Source of the DNA: Euptelea pleiosperma
Taxonomy: Eukaryota; Streptophyta; Magnoliopsida; Ranunculales; Eupteleaceae
NCBI GenBank assembly: GCA_035048495.1
Contig: CM068553.1
Span: forward strand, 16,989,190 to 17,053,189
Reading direction: 5' to 3'
DNA: 64,000 bases
Shown: piece by piece, positions 26,401 through 38,800 of the stretch
Layout of the letters: the number at the start of each line of letters is the position of its first letter
Position numbering within the stretch: position 1 is the stretch's first letter
The notes under the pieces: generated by a model
What the model saw: only the letters and a program-made list of their open reading frames with translations
Told to the model about the DNA's origin: nothing
Database searches by the model: none
Position numbers and translations under genes: made by a program

Positions 26401-29400
26401 TCAGGGAGAAGGTGACATTCGATGTGATCTACAAACTGTTCACTAGTTCAAATGGCTGTCTTTGTCAATATTGCAATTAGTAGGTCCTTTTCACTACTTT
26501 AGTATACATTTCTTATTGTTTGACATACATTTTAATGTGGGTATATTTGTTATTTCATATTTTACTGGTTTAATAACAAAGGGGTCCAAATGGAGAATGT
26601 TTGCTACTCTAATACTCTTCTCTCTTCTTCTCTGTCATGATTTGCAAGCTTCTAAATTTGTTTTTAGAGTTTGAATTTGGATAGAGAAGGTGGCTAAGGA
26701 TCTAGAGATTGCAAATATAAATGAAGACCAAAGGAGCTCCTCCATTTTCTTTTTCTCCTTTTCCCTTGTTTTCTCTTTTTATTTCTTTCGCTCTCTATTT
26801 TTCTATCATCTTTCTGGGGCTTCAAAAACAAGAATGAATGGTTGGGCAAACTAAGAGATGAGCTAAGTTTCAAGAAGAAGCTCAAAAAGGTGCAATCCTC
26901 CATGGAGAAAGGCCTATATATAGTAAACAATAAATAGAAAAGTAGGATGCCCATATATTTCCTCCAACTAGTGAAAATCCACAATGCCACCTCAGCAAGG
27001 AATTAAGATGGCCTCAACAATCCTAGTAAACTTATACAGTCTAAGAACCACTCACACTTGGATATCATTTTCACTAATTCTTGCTGACTCAAGAAAAAGG
27101 CAAGACCTACAATGTAATACTTAAATTTTCATCATCATCATCATCATCTACGCCTTATCCCAACTACTTGAGGTCAGCAATGTGAATCCTGTTTCATCAT
27201 TCGACTCTATTGAGAGTAATATTTTTTGTTAAGGCATATGTCTTCAAATATTTTCTTACTACCTCAATCCACGTCATTTCTGGCCTTCCTCTCTCCTTTT
27301 ATGGCTTTAAACTTGCAGCAAAGCGCTCCTTCTCAATTGACTCTATTTATAACCTATTAAGGCTATTCCTAGATTTCCTTGATTGTTGTCGTTATATTCT
27401 TTCTTAGTTTTTCCAGTTGTCCATCTCTGCTACACTCATTCAATTAACGTGTTGTTTCTTGATTGCTATACATTCAATTCCATGAAGCATCTGTAATACA
27501 TGTTTTGAACAAACAAAATCAGCTCAGATTCCACTAAGAAGAATTTTTTTTTAGTTCGACTGTAAAAACATTCATGCTTTGAAAGTTTACAGAATGGCAG
27601 GTTCTACATTTGGTGGTTTCAGGGGGTTTTGGATTTCCATTTGGCCTAAAGTAGATTCAAGTTAGGCAGGCCATTGGAAGCTACAATAGTGCAGTGTCTA
27701 CAAAAGCAAACAACATGACTCCAGCTAAAGAATAAGCTACAAGTTCTTTAAACAATGTGACTACTATCCAATCTTGAACCTGATTTCTGTTTTTGCAGCT
27801 ATGCAGTTCTAACATTTGCTCTTTCAACAAAAATCATTCTTCATAGTTAAAATAAATGGCACACTAAAGGTAAGACAATTTACCTGAAAGGGAAAAGGTC
27901 GGAATTTCTAACCATGTGAAAGAGAAGAAAGTAGCCCCAATAGCCTAAGAACAAGCAAGCACCATAAGCTGTCTGTGATAATGCAAATACAATCGCTTTT
28001 TCCTGCAAGTAATAGATTTCTATTGGTAATCAGCAGCTATACATAACACAAGATCATGTAAACAATCAAAACATAGCATAATAAAAATATGCCAAACCCA
28101 TATAAAATAGAGATAAAGCTGTACCAACTAGCTATAACCGTTGTTTTTAAAAAGTGCACCTCAAGGTGCAGTGTAAGCCTCGAGGTGAGGCGCACAGCTT
28201 AGCCCTTAAGGCTTAAAACATATGATGCAAGACGGACACAGATTTTGCGATCGGATAGGTTTTCAGTGAAATCACTCCACCGGATTTTGAAGGAATCACT
28301 CTTCCATTCCAGGCATCTCACCCAGAAAAATTGCAAAAACAAATTTGATGCAGGACGGACAATACTACAATCAGATAGGGGTTTTGGTGAAATTGCTCCA
28401 CCGGGTTTGAAGGAATCACTCCTTCGAGAAGAATGACTCTTCCAGGTTTGAAGGAGCCGTTCCTTCGAGAAGAATCACTCTTCCACTCCAGGCATACTAC
28501 CCAACAAATTTGGAAATTACTCAACTAATTAATCTAGCTCCCCACGGTTCTCCCATTACATATATTTATAGAATTATGAAATCTTAATTCTCCTAAAATT
28601 CTACTTATAAAAATAAACAAACTTCCTAATCTAATTTTAGAAACTAACAGAAATTTCTAACCGACTTAGTCAATCATAATTAACTTCCTAAAAAATGAAA
28701 TTCCTAATTAAAATAAAACAAACCTTAAACTACTCTTGTGGGGTCCACTGGCTTAGATCCTCTTCACTGATTCGGTGTAGCTCGAGACCCCTGTGACATA
28801 ATGCTACTACATTAAACCCTCCTAGTTGAAAAGAATTCGATCTCGAATTTGAATCCATCATCTTTAAAATAAATTCGGTGGTCGAGGAAACTCCGACGAG
28901 AAGAATATGCTCGAAAGGTGGCTTTCCCACATGATCAACAATGGTGGCTGCAATGGTGTGGCTAATTAGTGGTTGCAAAGTGGCTGCTATTTTTTTTTTG
29001 TGATATGTTCCAACGGTTATCAATAGTAATGAACGTTGGCGATGTGAATACGGTGATAATAGGAAATTCGGCTCTAATACAAAATTTGACGCAAGACGGG
29101 CACGAGTTCTGCGATCGGATAGGTTTTCGGTGAATTCGCTCCTTCAGGAAGAATCACCCAAAAAAATTGGAAATCTACCAAATTTGATGCAGGACAAACA
29201 CAGGTTCTGCGATCGGATAAGGATTTTGGTGAAATCGTTCCACCAGGTTTGAAGGAATCACTCTGGGAAAAATCACTCTTCCAGGTTCAAAGGAACCACT
29301 CCTTCGGGAAGAATAACTCTTCCGCTCTAGGCATCTCATCCAACAAAATTGGAAATCACTCAACTAAATAGCCTCCCTCCCTGTTGTTCTCCCATTACAT

Positions 29401-29823
29401 ATATTTATAAAATTCTAGAATCCTAACTTTCTTAATTCTCCTAAAATTCTACTTATAAAAATAAGCAAACTTCCTAATCTAATTTTAGAAATTAACAGAA
29501 ATTTGTAACCATGTTAAACAATCATAATTAACTTCCTAATTAAAATAGAATAGATCTTAAGCTACTCTTGTGGGATCCACTAGGTTAGATTCTCTTCACT
29601 AATTCGGTGTAGCTCACGACCACTGTGACATGATGCTCCTACAATAACATAACTAAAATATATGAGGCTTAAGCCTCACCCAGTTGAAGCATAAGCCTCA
29701 AGGCGTGAGGGGCACTTGAGGCTTAAGACTCAACCATGCATGAGAATTGGATCGATTGGATATAAAAAAAAAGTCTTTTTTTATTGATGTTCCCCTGATA
29801 CCCTTCCCAATCATGTTCATTAT

Positions 29824-29882
<59 letters not shown>

Positions 29883-32800
29883 TAAAAAAAAGATGATTTA
29901 GATCATCTTCTACCTCTTTTTGGAAACATTTCAAAAAATCCATCTCGTTTTCCCTAGTTTTCCCATTTTAAGAGATTTGAATATTGTGCACATAAAATAT
30001 GGGTCCATATATCAATAGTCTGCCTTCGTAAAGGGGGCGGCTTCCCCAAAGCGTGTTTTTAAAGCTCGTTATCGGGGCGCGCGAAACGAAATGCTTTCGG
30101 AGGACCGCTATCCCGACCAGACCATAGGAAGGGAAAAGTTAAATATGGTCTTGTAGAAAGGAAACAACGTGCCCTACGCACACCTGATTGGACAAACTTG
30201 TTGTGGAAATCCCCCGCCATACTATACTGCGAAGTTGGCTCCATATGGGAAACATTCTTATCCAATTTCAATTGTCACTTCCTACAAATATTTTGCAACA
30301 ATACAGTTCAAATGCATAGAATTTATCAAAGTATACCACTATACCTAACTTTTCTCTGTAAAATAATATGTATTGAACTATGGATAATGGTTGATTGGCT
30401 GTATGGAAACTATGGATTATGATTTGGTCCTTAAATTGTTATCTTGTGAATTATGATATGCTTTGTGACTTATTATCTTTGAAGTTATCAATGTTTGACT
30501 ATTAATTAATTGATTATCTTATTTTTGTTGGTATACATATACTTTTTTACTATTCAATGTTGATTATAACAAGATGTATCAAGTGTTTTGTTTAGAACTG
30601 TTACTTGTTAACGTAAATCATCAAAGAGAACTAACAAGTTTATTTTCTTGTTTTCTTTTTCGTGGTTAATCCATTTTTTTATTATCTATTATAATTTTTA
30701 GAGCATTTTTGAAAAATATTTGAGGCTTACGCTTCATTCCACCTTGAGGCTTACGCCTCATCTCACAAAGGCAAACTGCCTCACATATGCTTCATGGTAT
30801 TAAAAACACTGGCTATAAGTAAATAATTTGAGACCATAAACTGAGCTTAATAAGACTAATGTTGATCAGATGAGTGGATATAGAACTAGGGGAGAAGATA
30901 TTTAAAATTAGCAACAGTACAAGAATCTTCATCAGTTTCACTATGCTAAAAAACTCAACAACAAATAATATGCATCCACGATGTCCCTAAAAGAGAAGAA
31001 GCGAAGTGAAATTTTCAAACAGGGAAATCAGAAGTCCATTGTAATTTGTCATAGATATCAAGACACATAAAGGACCTGATGTGACTTCTGCACTACTAGG
31101 AAGGGTTATAAGCCATGCATAGTTTCCAATATATTCAACATGGAAAAGCAGTATAAGATGAAACCAAATATATATATATAGGGTTAGGATCGGGGGACAA
31201 CATTTTTGACAACAAAAATAGGCACAGGCCAATGTGTAAATTAGAAGTCTTGGAATGGGGTGATTTTTGGCGAGGATGGTCTCTATAGTGAGGAGATCAT
31301 CTTCACAAAAATTCAAATCAATCCGATATTCGTAGATCGGTTTACAAGTTGAAGAATTATGGACCGTCTATTTTTATCGTTAACTTGAAAACCACATTTG
31401 ATGGGGTTAGAAATTGCAGAATGTGCCGATTTTTTGTAGGGGTGATCTATATGATGAGGAGATTATTCTCACCAAAAATCAACTATTGATTCATCTTCCA
31501 TGTGGGTACGCCAAAATTGTTGTCAAAAATGTTGTGTTGTCCCCTGATCCTGACCCATATATATATATATGGACTGGGATAGAATGACTAATGGAATTCT
31601 TACTAATATTCTTACTAATGGATGTGGGGCCCACATGTGGATGAGTTAAGGGGTGAGTTAAGGGATATTTTTGGTGATAATATTCTTCTCAATGTGGATA
31701 TCAACCACACAAAAAATCAGCCCATTCCAACATTTGTAGCCTTGTGAAAAGTAGATTGCATATTGAAAAATTTTGGACCATCCATTTTCACCGTTAAATT
31801 TATATCCGTATTTGGTAGGGTTAGAAGTTTTAAAAATTACTAATTTTTGGTGAGGGTGATCTCCATGGTGAGGAGATCACCCTCACCGAAAAGCATCCCT
31901 TAACTCATCCGCATGTGGGCCCCACATCCATTAGTAAGAATTCCATTAGTCATTCTATCCCAGCCCTATATGTATATCTATTAAAATATGAGTGAGCAAC
32001 ATCACAAAACAATTTCACGTTCACCTCATAGAAAACTTTTGACCAGTATTCAACAAGAGACCAACTAGATTTAAAAGGAATTATAAAGGAAACATCAAGC
32101 TTCAATCTCTGTGCACAACTAAGACATGAATCCATGACTGAAAAACTTCCGTGTTACCACAAGGTAAGTTTGTTTTAACAAGATCAGTAATTCAAAGGTG
32201 AAGACTTGTTTTGAACCCAGATCCATGGTATCAACACTCACAAACTTTACCAACTTAGCAAAGTGGCACTGTAACATAAAAAAGATTGATAAGACCATAT
32301 TTGAGCTTTTACCATATTAGTTTGCTTGACAATGAGAATGTATGTAGTCGTGCAACGTAAAAGTGTAGCCGCAGTTTCAACCATCAATCGCAATTCAAGG
32401 AGAAGCAAGTTCTGAGAAAGAATGTACAAAGGTTCTGCCAATAGCTCCAATATACATGCAAATCCTGCAAAACAAAGGAAACTAATTGTATTGACCAAAA
32501 TCTGGTAACAGAATTACCCTAACAAAATCATACCAACATTAAGGAAAATATGAAGGCATTTAAATAAGGCTAAGAATCTTCAAAAATCTAGTCCTCTGCT
32601 GATGATTCTAGAAGGAAAATCCATTTTTGTTGAGATTTTGAACTGCATTTGTCGCTACCTATGTAACAATGACATAGACAAGTGTGTTGGAGTCCAACAC
32701 AAATACGAGATGTCAGACACAATGCCTTTAAAAAGCCCAAAAGGCAAACATATCCGTACACATTATTATATTATTTTAGTTACATTTAAATTAAAAGTTT

Positions 32801-35800
32801 TTTAATATAACTATGGAAAGAAACATAAATTATGAGAAAATCTTGTTAGTTTCTAGGGTTTGAAGAGAAGAGAAGAAAGGAGGGAAAGGTGGAGTCGTTA
32901 TAGGCTACGAGTCCCATACGGCCCACTTTTATATTAATAAGTTAGGGGCTAATTACAAACTAACCATTTGTACTTTTACAAATATTATAGAGACCTCCCT
33001 ACACTGCATACATACAAGAAAACAGTAAAAAACTAACACAACTCCAACACTCCGCCCCAAGCTGGTGCATAGATATCATGCATGCCCAGCTTGCCAACAA
33101 GAGCATCAAATCAGGACTTGCCAACGGCCTTCGTCAAGACATCAACGAAGGCGATCAAGATCCTCCAAAGGAATAGACACTAGTTCCTTTGAGGTAGTAG
33201 ATTGAGAGCCAGACATAGCTGAACCGTCTCCCCCCTGAGGTGAAGGAGTCAAGGCTAGAAGCATGATGGGCTGATGAGGACTTTCCCTTCTGCAGAAATG
33301 TGGTAGGACAACCAACTAACTCCCAACAACTCTGTTTCAGATGTCCCTCTTTCCCACAATGGTCACATTTTGGCTGAGCTTTGTCATTTGTACCTCCTCT
33401 GAGATCCCAACAATTTTTTCGTATGTGTCCAAACTTCCCACAATAGTCACATTTAGGCCTTTCTTTGTTTTCAGGGCCTAGAGGGTACCTTCTAGGTTTT
33501 GCACTGCTGGATTGTTGTCCACCTCTTTGTTTATGGACTACCATGGCTGATTTATCACTACCGAGGAGAGGTTGCTGATCCATAATACTTTGGCAACTCT
33601 CCTCACTCTGACTGTAGGAGTAAATTGCATTCGGAGATGGAAGCTCATCTCTACTAAGGATTTGCACATGGGGCAACTTGAACTCTGAGTTCAAACCAGC
33701 TAGAAACTAAAAGACGCGCCTGGTTTCGACATGTTTCCTGAACTGCTCATCATCTTGGACACATTGTCATTCCATAGGGATCTAATTCTTCCCACATGGC
33801 ACAGAGGGTAGCAAAGTAATCTGTTAGCCTCTTCTCCCCCTGCTTCAGATGAGAGAGACTTTGTTCTAACTGATAGACTCTCGACGCATTTTTTACCTGT
33901 GAATAAGTCTGGAAGATGGAATCCCATATTTGTTTGGCAGTCTGTAAGAATAGAATTCCTCGACGGATGTGGGGTTGCATAGAATGAAGTAACCAAGACA
34001 TAACAGTAGAGTTTTCCACCTCCCAACAATCATAACCAGGGTAAGTCGAACATGGTTGCGTCACTTTGCCAGTTAGGTAACTGATGCGGACAACAAATCA
34101 AGACTTGGGCCCATTTACTTGGGCCTAGGCCAATTCAATTTAAAGGGCGTCAACGTTGTCTTTAAATAAGTGGGACATCTCCCACAATAGATGGCAGCTT
34201 TGTAATTTCTTATTAATTGTTTCGTTGTTCTTGGTATTTCAATTAAAACTCTTGTAAATCTCAACCCTTGATTTGATCCAAGGGTGGAGATTAGATTAGG
34301 GTTTTCTTTTCTTCTTTAAGTACTTTGTAAGAACCCTAGTTCAGGGGCTAATGATTTTTTGATGAATAATGAAGAAGAAGATGCTCGTATGCATCATTTC
34401 CCCTGAATGGGTTTGGTGTGAGGCCAAGGGAGAGATTCCCACACGTTTCCAGCTATTTCTTTGATCTTTGGGTTGAATCTTCTTCTCTTATCCCCATTCT
34501 TGAGTCGTTTTTTGCTCTTTTTACTGTTCATAGGAACCTACCCCATCAACCAATACAACAACCCTCCTTGCAACTGCCAGTCCCTTATACCCTCATACAC
34601 ATGTCACCATTATCCCCAGACCTACAAGACCTGCTACCATACCTTATTATTCCCTTAACCTACTCACCGACCCATTCACAAGTCTAGAAACCCCTAGGAC
34701 CTTAAACCCTTCAACCCGCCACCTACACAACCCTTCCATATCGCTGCCACCACCTGCATAAAACACCTTATTGCTGCCGCCACCTGCACGTCTCAAATCT
34801 GTAACCTGCACACCTATATGCCTCACATATGCAACCGCCAGCCCTCCCACAGCCTCTACACTTGCTGCCACTCCCTTCTCAGCCTACATAAGCGCAGCCG
34901 CCACCCATACCCCTCTCCTTTACTCACCAAAACCCTACTTTAGTCTCAAACCAGTCTCTCATACCCCCAATAAATACACCCACCCCCATGTTTACCCATA
35001 TTTTGATATGCATATGCACGTGTGTGGACTGTAATAACTGTTGGGAATTGATTTTAAATCTTCTTTCATGCGATTGAGACATCACCTTGATCCATGCTCA
35101 CCGTTGCTTGCCTTGTACATTGAATTGGACCTTAGCCGTTCTTTAAATCCTACAGTAGGTACAAAGAAAATTCATATGGATTGATTTGCTGACCCTAAGC
35201 TTGTTGGAAGTTCCATCTTCCGTTAGATCTACGCCGTTAAAGTGACGAGTCTAACATTGTGGGTGTGTGAAGGCCTAACATTAATAAGATTCATTTGCTT
35301 GAATTCAGAATAAGTGAGTGTGATTAGCGCCGGTAGGCAGAAACTTGCATGTGCTACCACTCGTCATTGTAGGTAACGCTTTGCGGATAAGAACCTTAAG
35401 TCCACTTGAGCATGACACATCCGTAGATGTATTCCTAGGGTTTCAGGACTCATCCAAGAATACCCAAACCACCACGATGTTGTCCTAGTGCATCTAGGGC
35501 ATGTCGTAGCACAACACGCACAAACCCATGGCCACTAGGGTGTGTGACAATAGCTAGAAACTCCCCCGAGTAGAGCTGGGGTTTACGACAGCCTTAGGAG
35601 ATACCCCTACAACATATATGAGGTGCAGCAGCCCTACTAATCCTCCCCGAGGGCTTGAGACAGCAATGGAGGTCCTCCCCTAGGGATTTTGAAGCTTGCG
35701 GTAACCCTAGGGGTCCACCCCTGCGATTTCTGGAGGTTGACACAGTACTCCAAGGATATGGAAAGCTTGCGGCTAAGAGAGAAGAGGGAGGAGAGAGAGA

Positions 35801-38800
35801 GAGAGAGAGAAGATCGGTAACCCTAGAGCTATGATACCATGTTAGTTTCTAGGGTTTGAAGAGAAGAGAAGAAAGGAGGGAAAGGTGGAGTCGTTATAGG
35901 CTAAGGGTCCCATACGACCCACTTTTATATTAATAAGTTAAGGGCTAATTACAAACTAGCCCCTTGTACTTTTACAAATATTAGAGAGACCTCCCCGTAC
36001 TGCATACATACAAGAAATCAGTAAGAAACTAACCCAACTCCAACAAATATTTCTACGCCACTAGAGCTATCTAATAATATAATAAATATAAGTAGATTTG
36101 TAAGACGGAAGACTATCAAACAACTATAGTTGTGTCTAACAATGCTTAACAAAAGTACTATATGTAGGGTGGAACATACCAAATCTCTTTTAGAAATTAT
36201 TTATTTAGTAAACCATTATTAAAGTAAAAACGATGCTATCGTATGTGTCAAGATGTGTGTCGGGATATGTAGACACACATCTCCATGTGTCGGCGTGTCT
36301 AACACAGCAAAAAAGACAAAGTGTTGTGTGATTATTACATAGGCTGATAACAAGGTCAAAGGGGGGAGTGTTACCCCAGGTTGGCAGCTGATGTAAAACT
36401 TTTGCCAAATCATTTTATATAAATCCTAGTACATTGTTTCGAGCTCATGCTAGGGCGCAGATATGGCCATAGATAAAGTGGAATGGTAGAATAGGACTTG
36501 TGTAGCAAACCCAAACTGTTAAGATAAGGCTTTGTTGATTGATTGCCCGATTGATAGTGAGAGACGAGTAGCTAGAAGGCATGCCGCATGCCACCTATGG
36601 CATTTTCTCAGGTGCTTGTGGGAACCAATATTTTCACAAAAGAGCAACCTTATATCCATAACTTAAGTAGAAAGTAGAAACTTTTGATTTCCTCGTAGAG
36701 CGCTTCAGTGGATGGTTTTTTGTCATATAATAGACATGATATCATGTAAAACAGCAAACAAAGCGTCAAATAAGTACAAACCAAGGAACCTATCCCGGGG
36801 TAGCTATAAAGTAGTGGGGGAACCCAACAGCAGTAGCATTTAGTAAGTTTATTACTTCGACTACTAACTTTCATTGAAGCTAAACCTACTGCAGTACCCT
36901 AAAATATGCGAACAACATACTCCAACAAGTCAATAAAAATATTTGCAAAGTGGAAAAAGGGAACAATGAAATACCATGGATTAAGATAGCTTGCGCGTAT
37001 GGACTAGATATGTTTAGAGCTTGCCACCAGAAGACAAAGATGCATGCAACAAATGTAATCAATATTCCAATTGGGAAAGTCATCCAGGCTACTTTCAGTA
37101 ATTTTACGGCATTTTCTTCCATTGATGCACCATCACTGCACAAGAGTAATATCTTTCAGGTGACATACATAAATGGATAAATCTTAACCCGAGTATTATG
37201 GACATGATTGACGATTTCTAAAAGGAAATGTCAGCACACCCAATGCAAATGCAGAGTCAGGACCAACCATCCCAGGTTCCACCTACTAGATCTGCTACGA
37301 CAAAAATCCATCTGAGTCATATGAACAGAACCATCTGCTGTGGCATTCCTTTGGGTAGTCCGGGAAAAAATTGGACACGAACCAGAACAAAGCCTATTTA
37401 TGGGCATGTGATAAGGTTGATTTTTGTTGTTTTGTTGTTTTTTTTTGGGGGGGCATGGTTTAAAATTTCGGAATGTTTCGTATGTTTCGTTTCGTTTCGT
37501 AAGGAAACCGAAACGAAATATTGAATGTTTCATATGTTTCGTTTCGTTTCGTTTCGTAATGTTTCGGTTTGTTTCGCCGATACAATCCAAAAAAATAAAA
37601 ATATAATTTAATGATTTTGAATAATATTTCGTAATGTTTCGTAATGTTTCGTAATGTTTCGGAAATTTTATTTTTTCAATGTTTCGTGAATGTTTCGTTT
37701 CGTTTCGGAGTTTGTCTCGGTTTTTCACTTGACCGAGACATTCCTCCGAAACGAAATTTTAAACCTTTGGAGGGGTGGGGGTGTGGGGTGGGGGGTGTGG
37801 GTGTTCTTATGATGGTTCAGATGCATTGCATATGCACAATGCGTTCTAATTTATCATTCGTAGAATGCAATCACTGTATATAATATAATACTAAGACTAC
37901 AGGTCTACATGTCATAACAAAAGATTGAAACACACGCAAAGAAGACAACCAGAACAACGTCCCTTTTTAAATATCTGTGTAATCAGTAGAGAGCATGGTT
38001 TAAAGTTTCGCTACAGGCCGAGACAAGATATAGGTTTGTATCAAAAATCACAAAGTTTCGCCTCAGTTTCAGTAGTTTCAGCCTTAGTTTCGGTCTCAGT
38101 TTCATTTTTTTTAGAATTTTTTGAACTTCTTAATATGGTTTCGCCAAGTTTCGGACCGAAACAAGCGAAATTATCGAAACTCCCGAAACTATGGCCAAAA
38201 CTGCAAAAACTCTCATTTACTTTGGTTTCACCAAGTTTCGGGCCGAAACCGCCGAAACTACTGAAACGTTTCGGTTTCGCCCGGGACCGAAACCGAAACG
38301 AAACCATCGACTTTGAACAATGGTAGAGAGTCACCAGTATATAATATCCTTATAACAAGGAGAAATGTGAACAAGGTCGATAAAGTACTGAGTTATTAGT
38401 AGATACCCTATTAAAAACTTGTATAATTATTTTGACAAAAGACCGTCCCAAGTTATAATCATTTGCAAGGGAAAACCCAGAAGGAATACCAGCAAGCTGG
38501 TCTCGAACAAGTCTTCCACACCATGAATAGTCCAGTAGTGGTCACAGTTATTGAACTTGCAGATGCTACTACTGCAAAGGTGGTTGGACGCTTGAAGCAG
38601 ACTCTCAACACCACAATCTAAAACTTCAGTCTTTCTCTTCCAATACAGGCCACACCCATAAGACACTCTATGAAAATATCAATATTAGGTTATGGGGCCA
38701 GCAATCCAGCGCTGGTGGGGGGGACTCCATCGGTGTTACTCTTGTAAACTCGTAGGGACTAACCGCCCTAGTGGACTAACCGCCACGACCCCTAGTAGAA

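Larger units (their letters stand above)
28139..30811. mobile_element. 2.67-kb motif-array element (GAGGC type)
   Basis: Ends CGTTGTTTTTAAAAA / TTAAAAACACTG, flanked by gctataac at 28,131-28,138 and gctataag at 30,812-30,819 (7 of 8 match). Both subterminal zones are arrays of CCTCAAGG, GAGGCTTA and GCCTCA. The centre holds two direct copies of an 850-bp unit (about 28,220-28,790 and 29,085-29,640), with GCGATCGGATAGG, CACTCCTTCG and CTCCCATTACATATA blocks. A long (AT)n and a GC-rich insert are also present. No transposase was seen. In RFT1 intron 5. Confidence 0.6.
32844..36045 (-). mobile_element. Gag-only Copia LTR retrotransposon
   Basis: Two 206-bp LTRs, 32,844-33,049 and 35,840-36,045, run TGTTAG...CAACA on the plus strand and differ at roughly a dozen sites. 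On the minus strand the 5' LTR (35,840-36,045) is followed at once by TGGTATCATAGC, close to the initiator-Met tRNA primer-binding site. The 3' LTR (32,844-33,049) is preceded by the purine tract TTGGGGCGGAG. Flanks aatct/aatat may be a decayed 5-bp TSD. Coding text is Gag only, with no protease, integrase or RT, so it must have depended on another element. It lies in RFT1 intron 4, same sense as the gene. Confidence 0.85.

Noticed and set aside
29698..29943. Open frame with a long Tyr-Ile run
   Set aside because: It is the (AT)n microsatellite read in frame.
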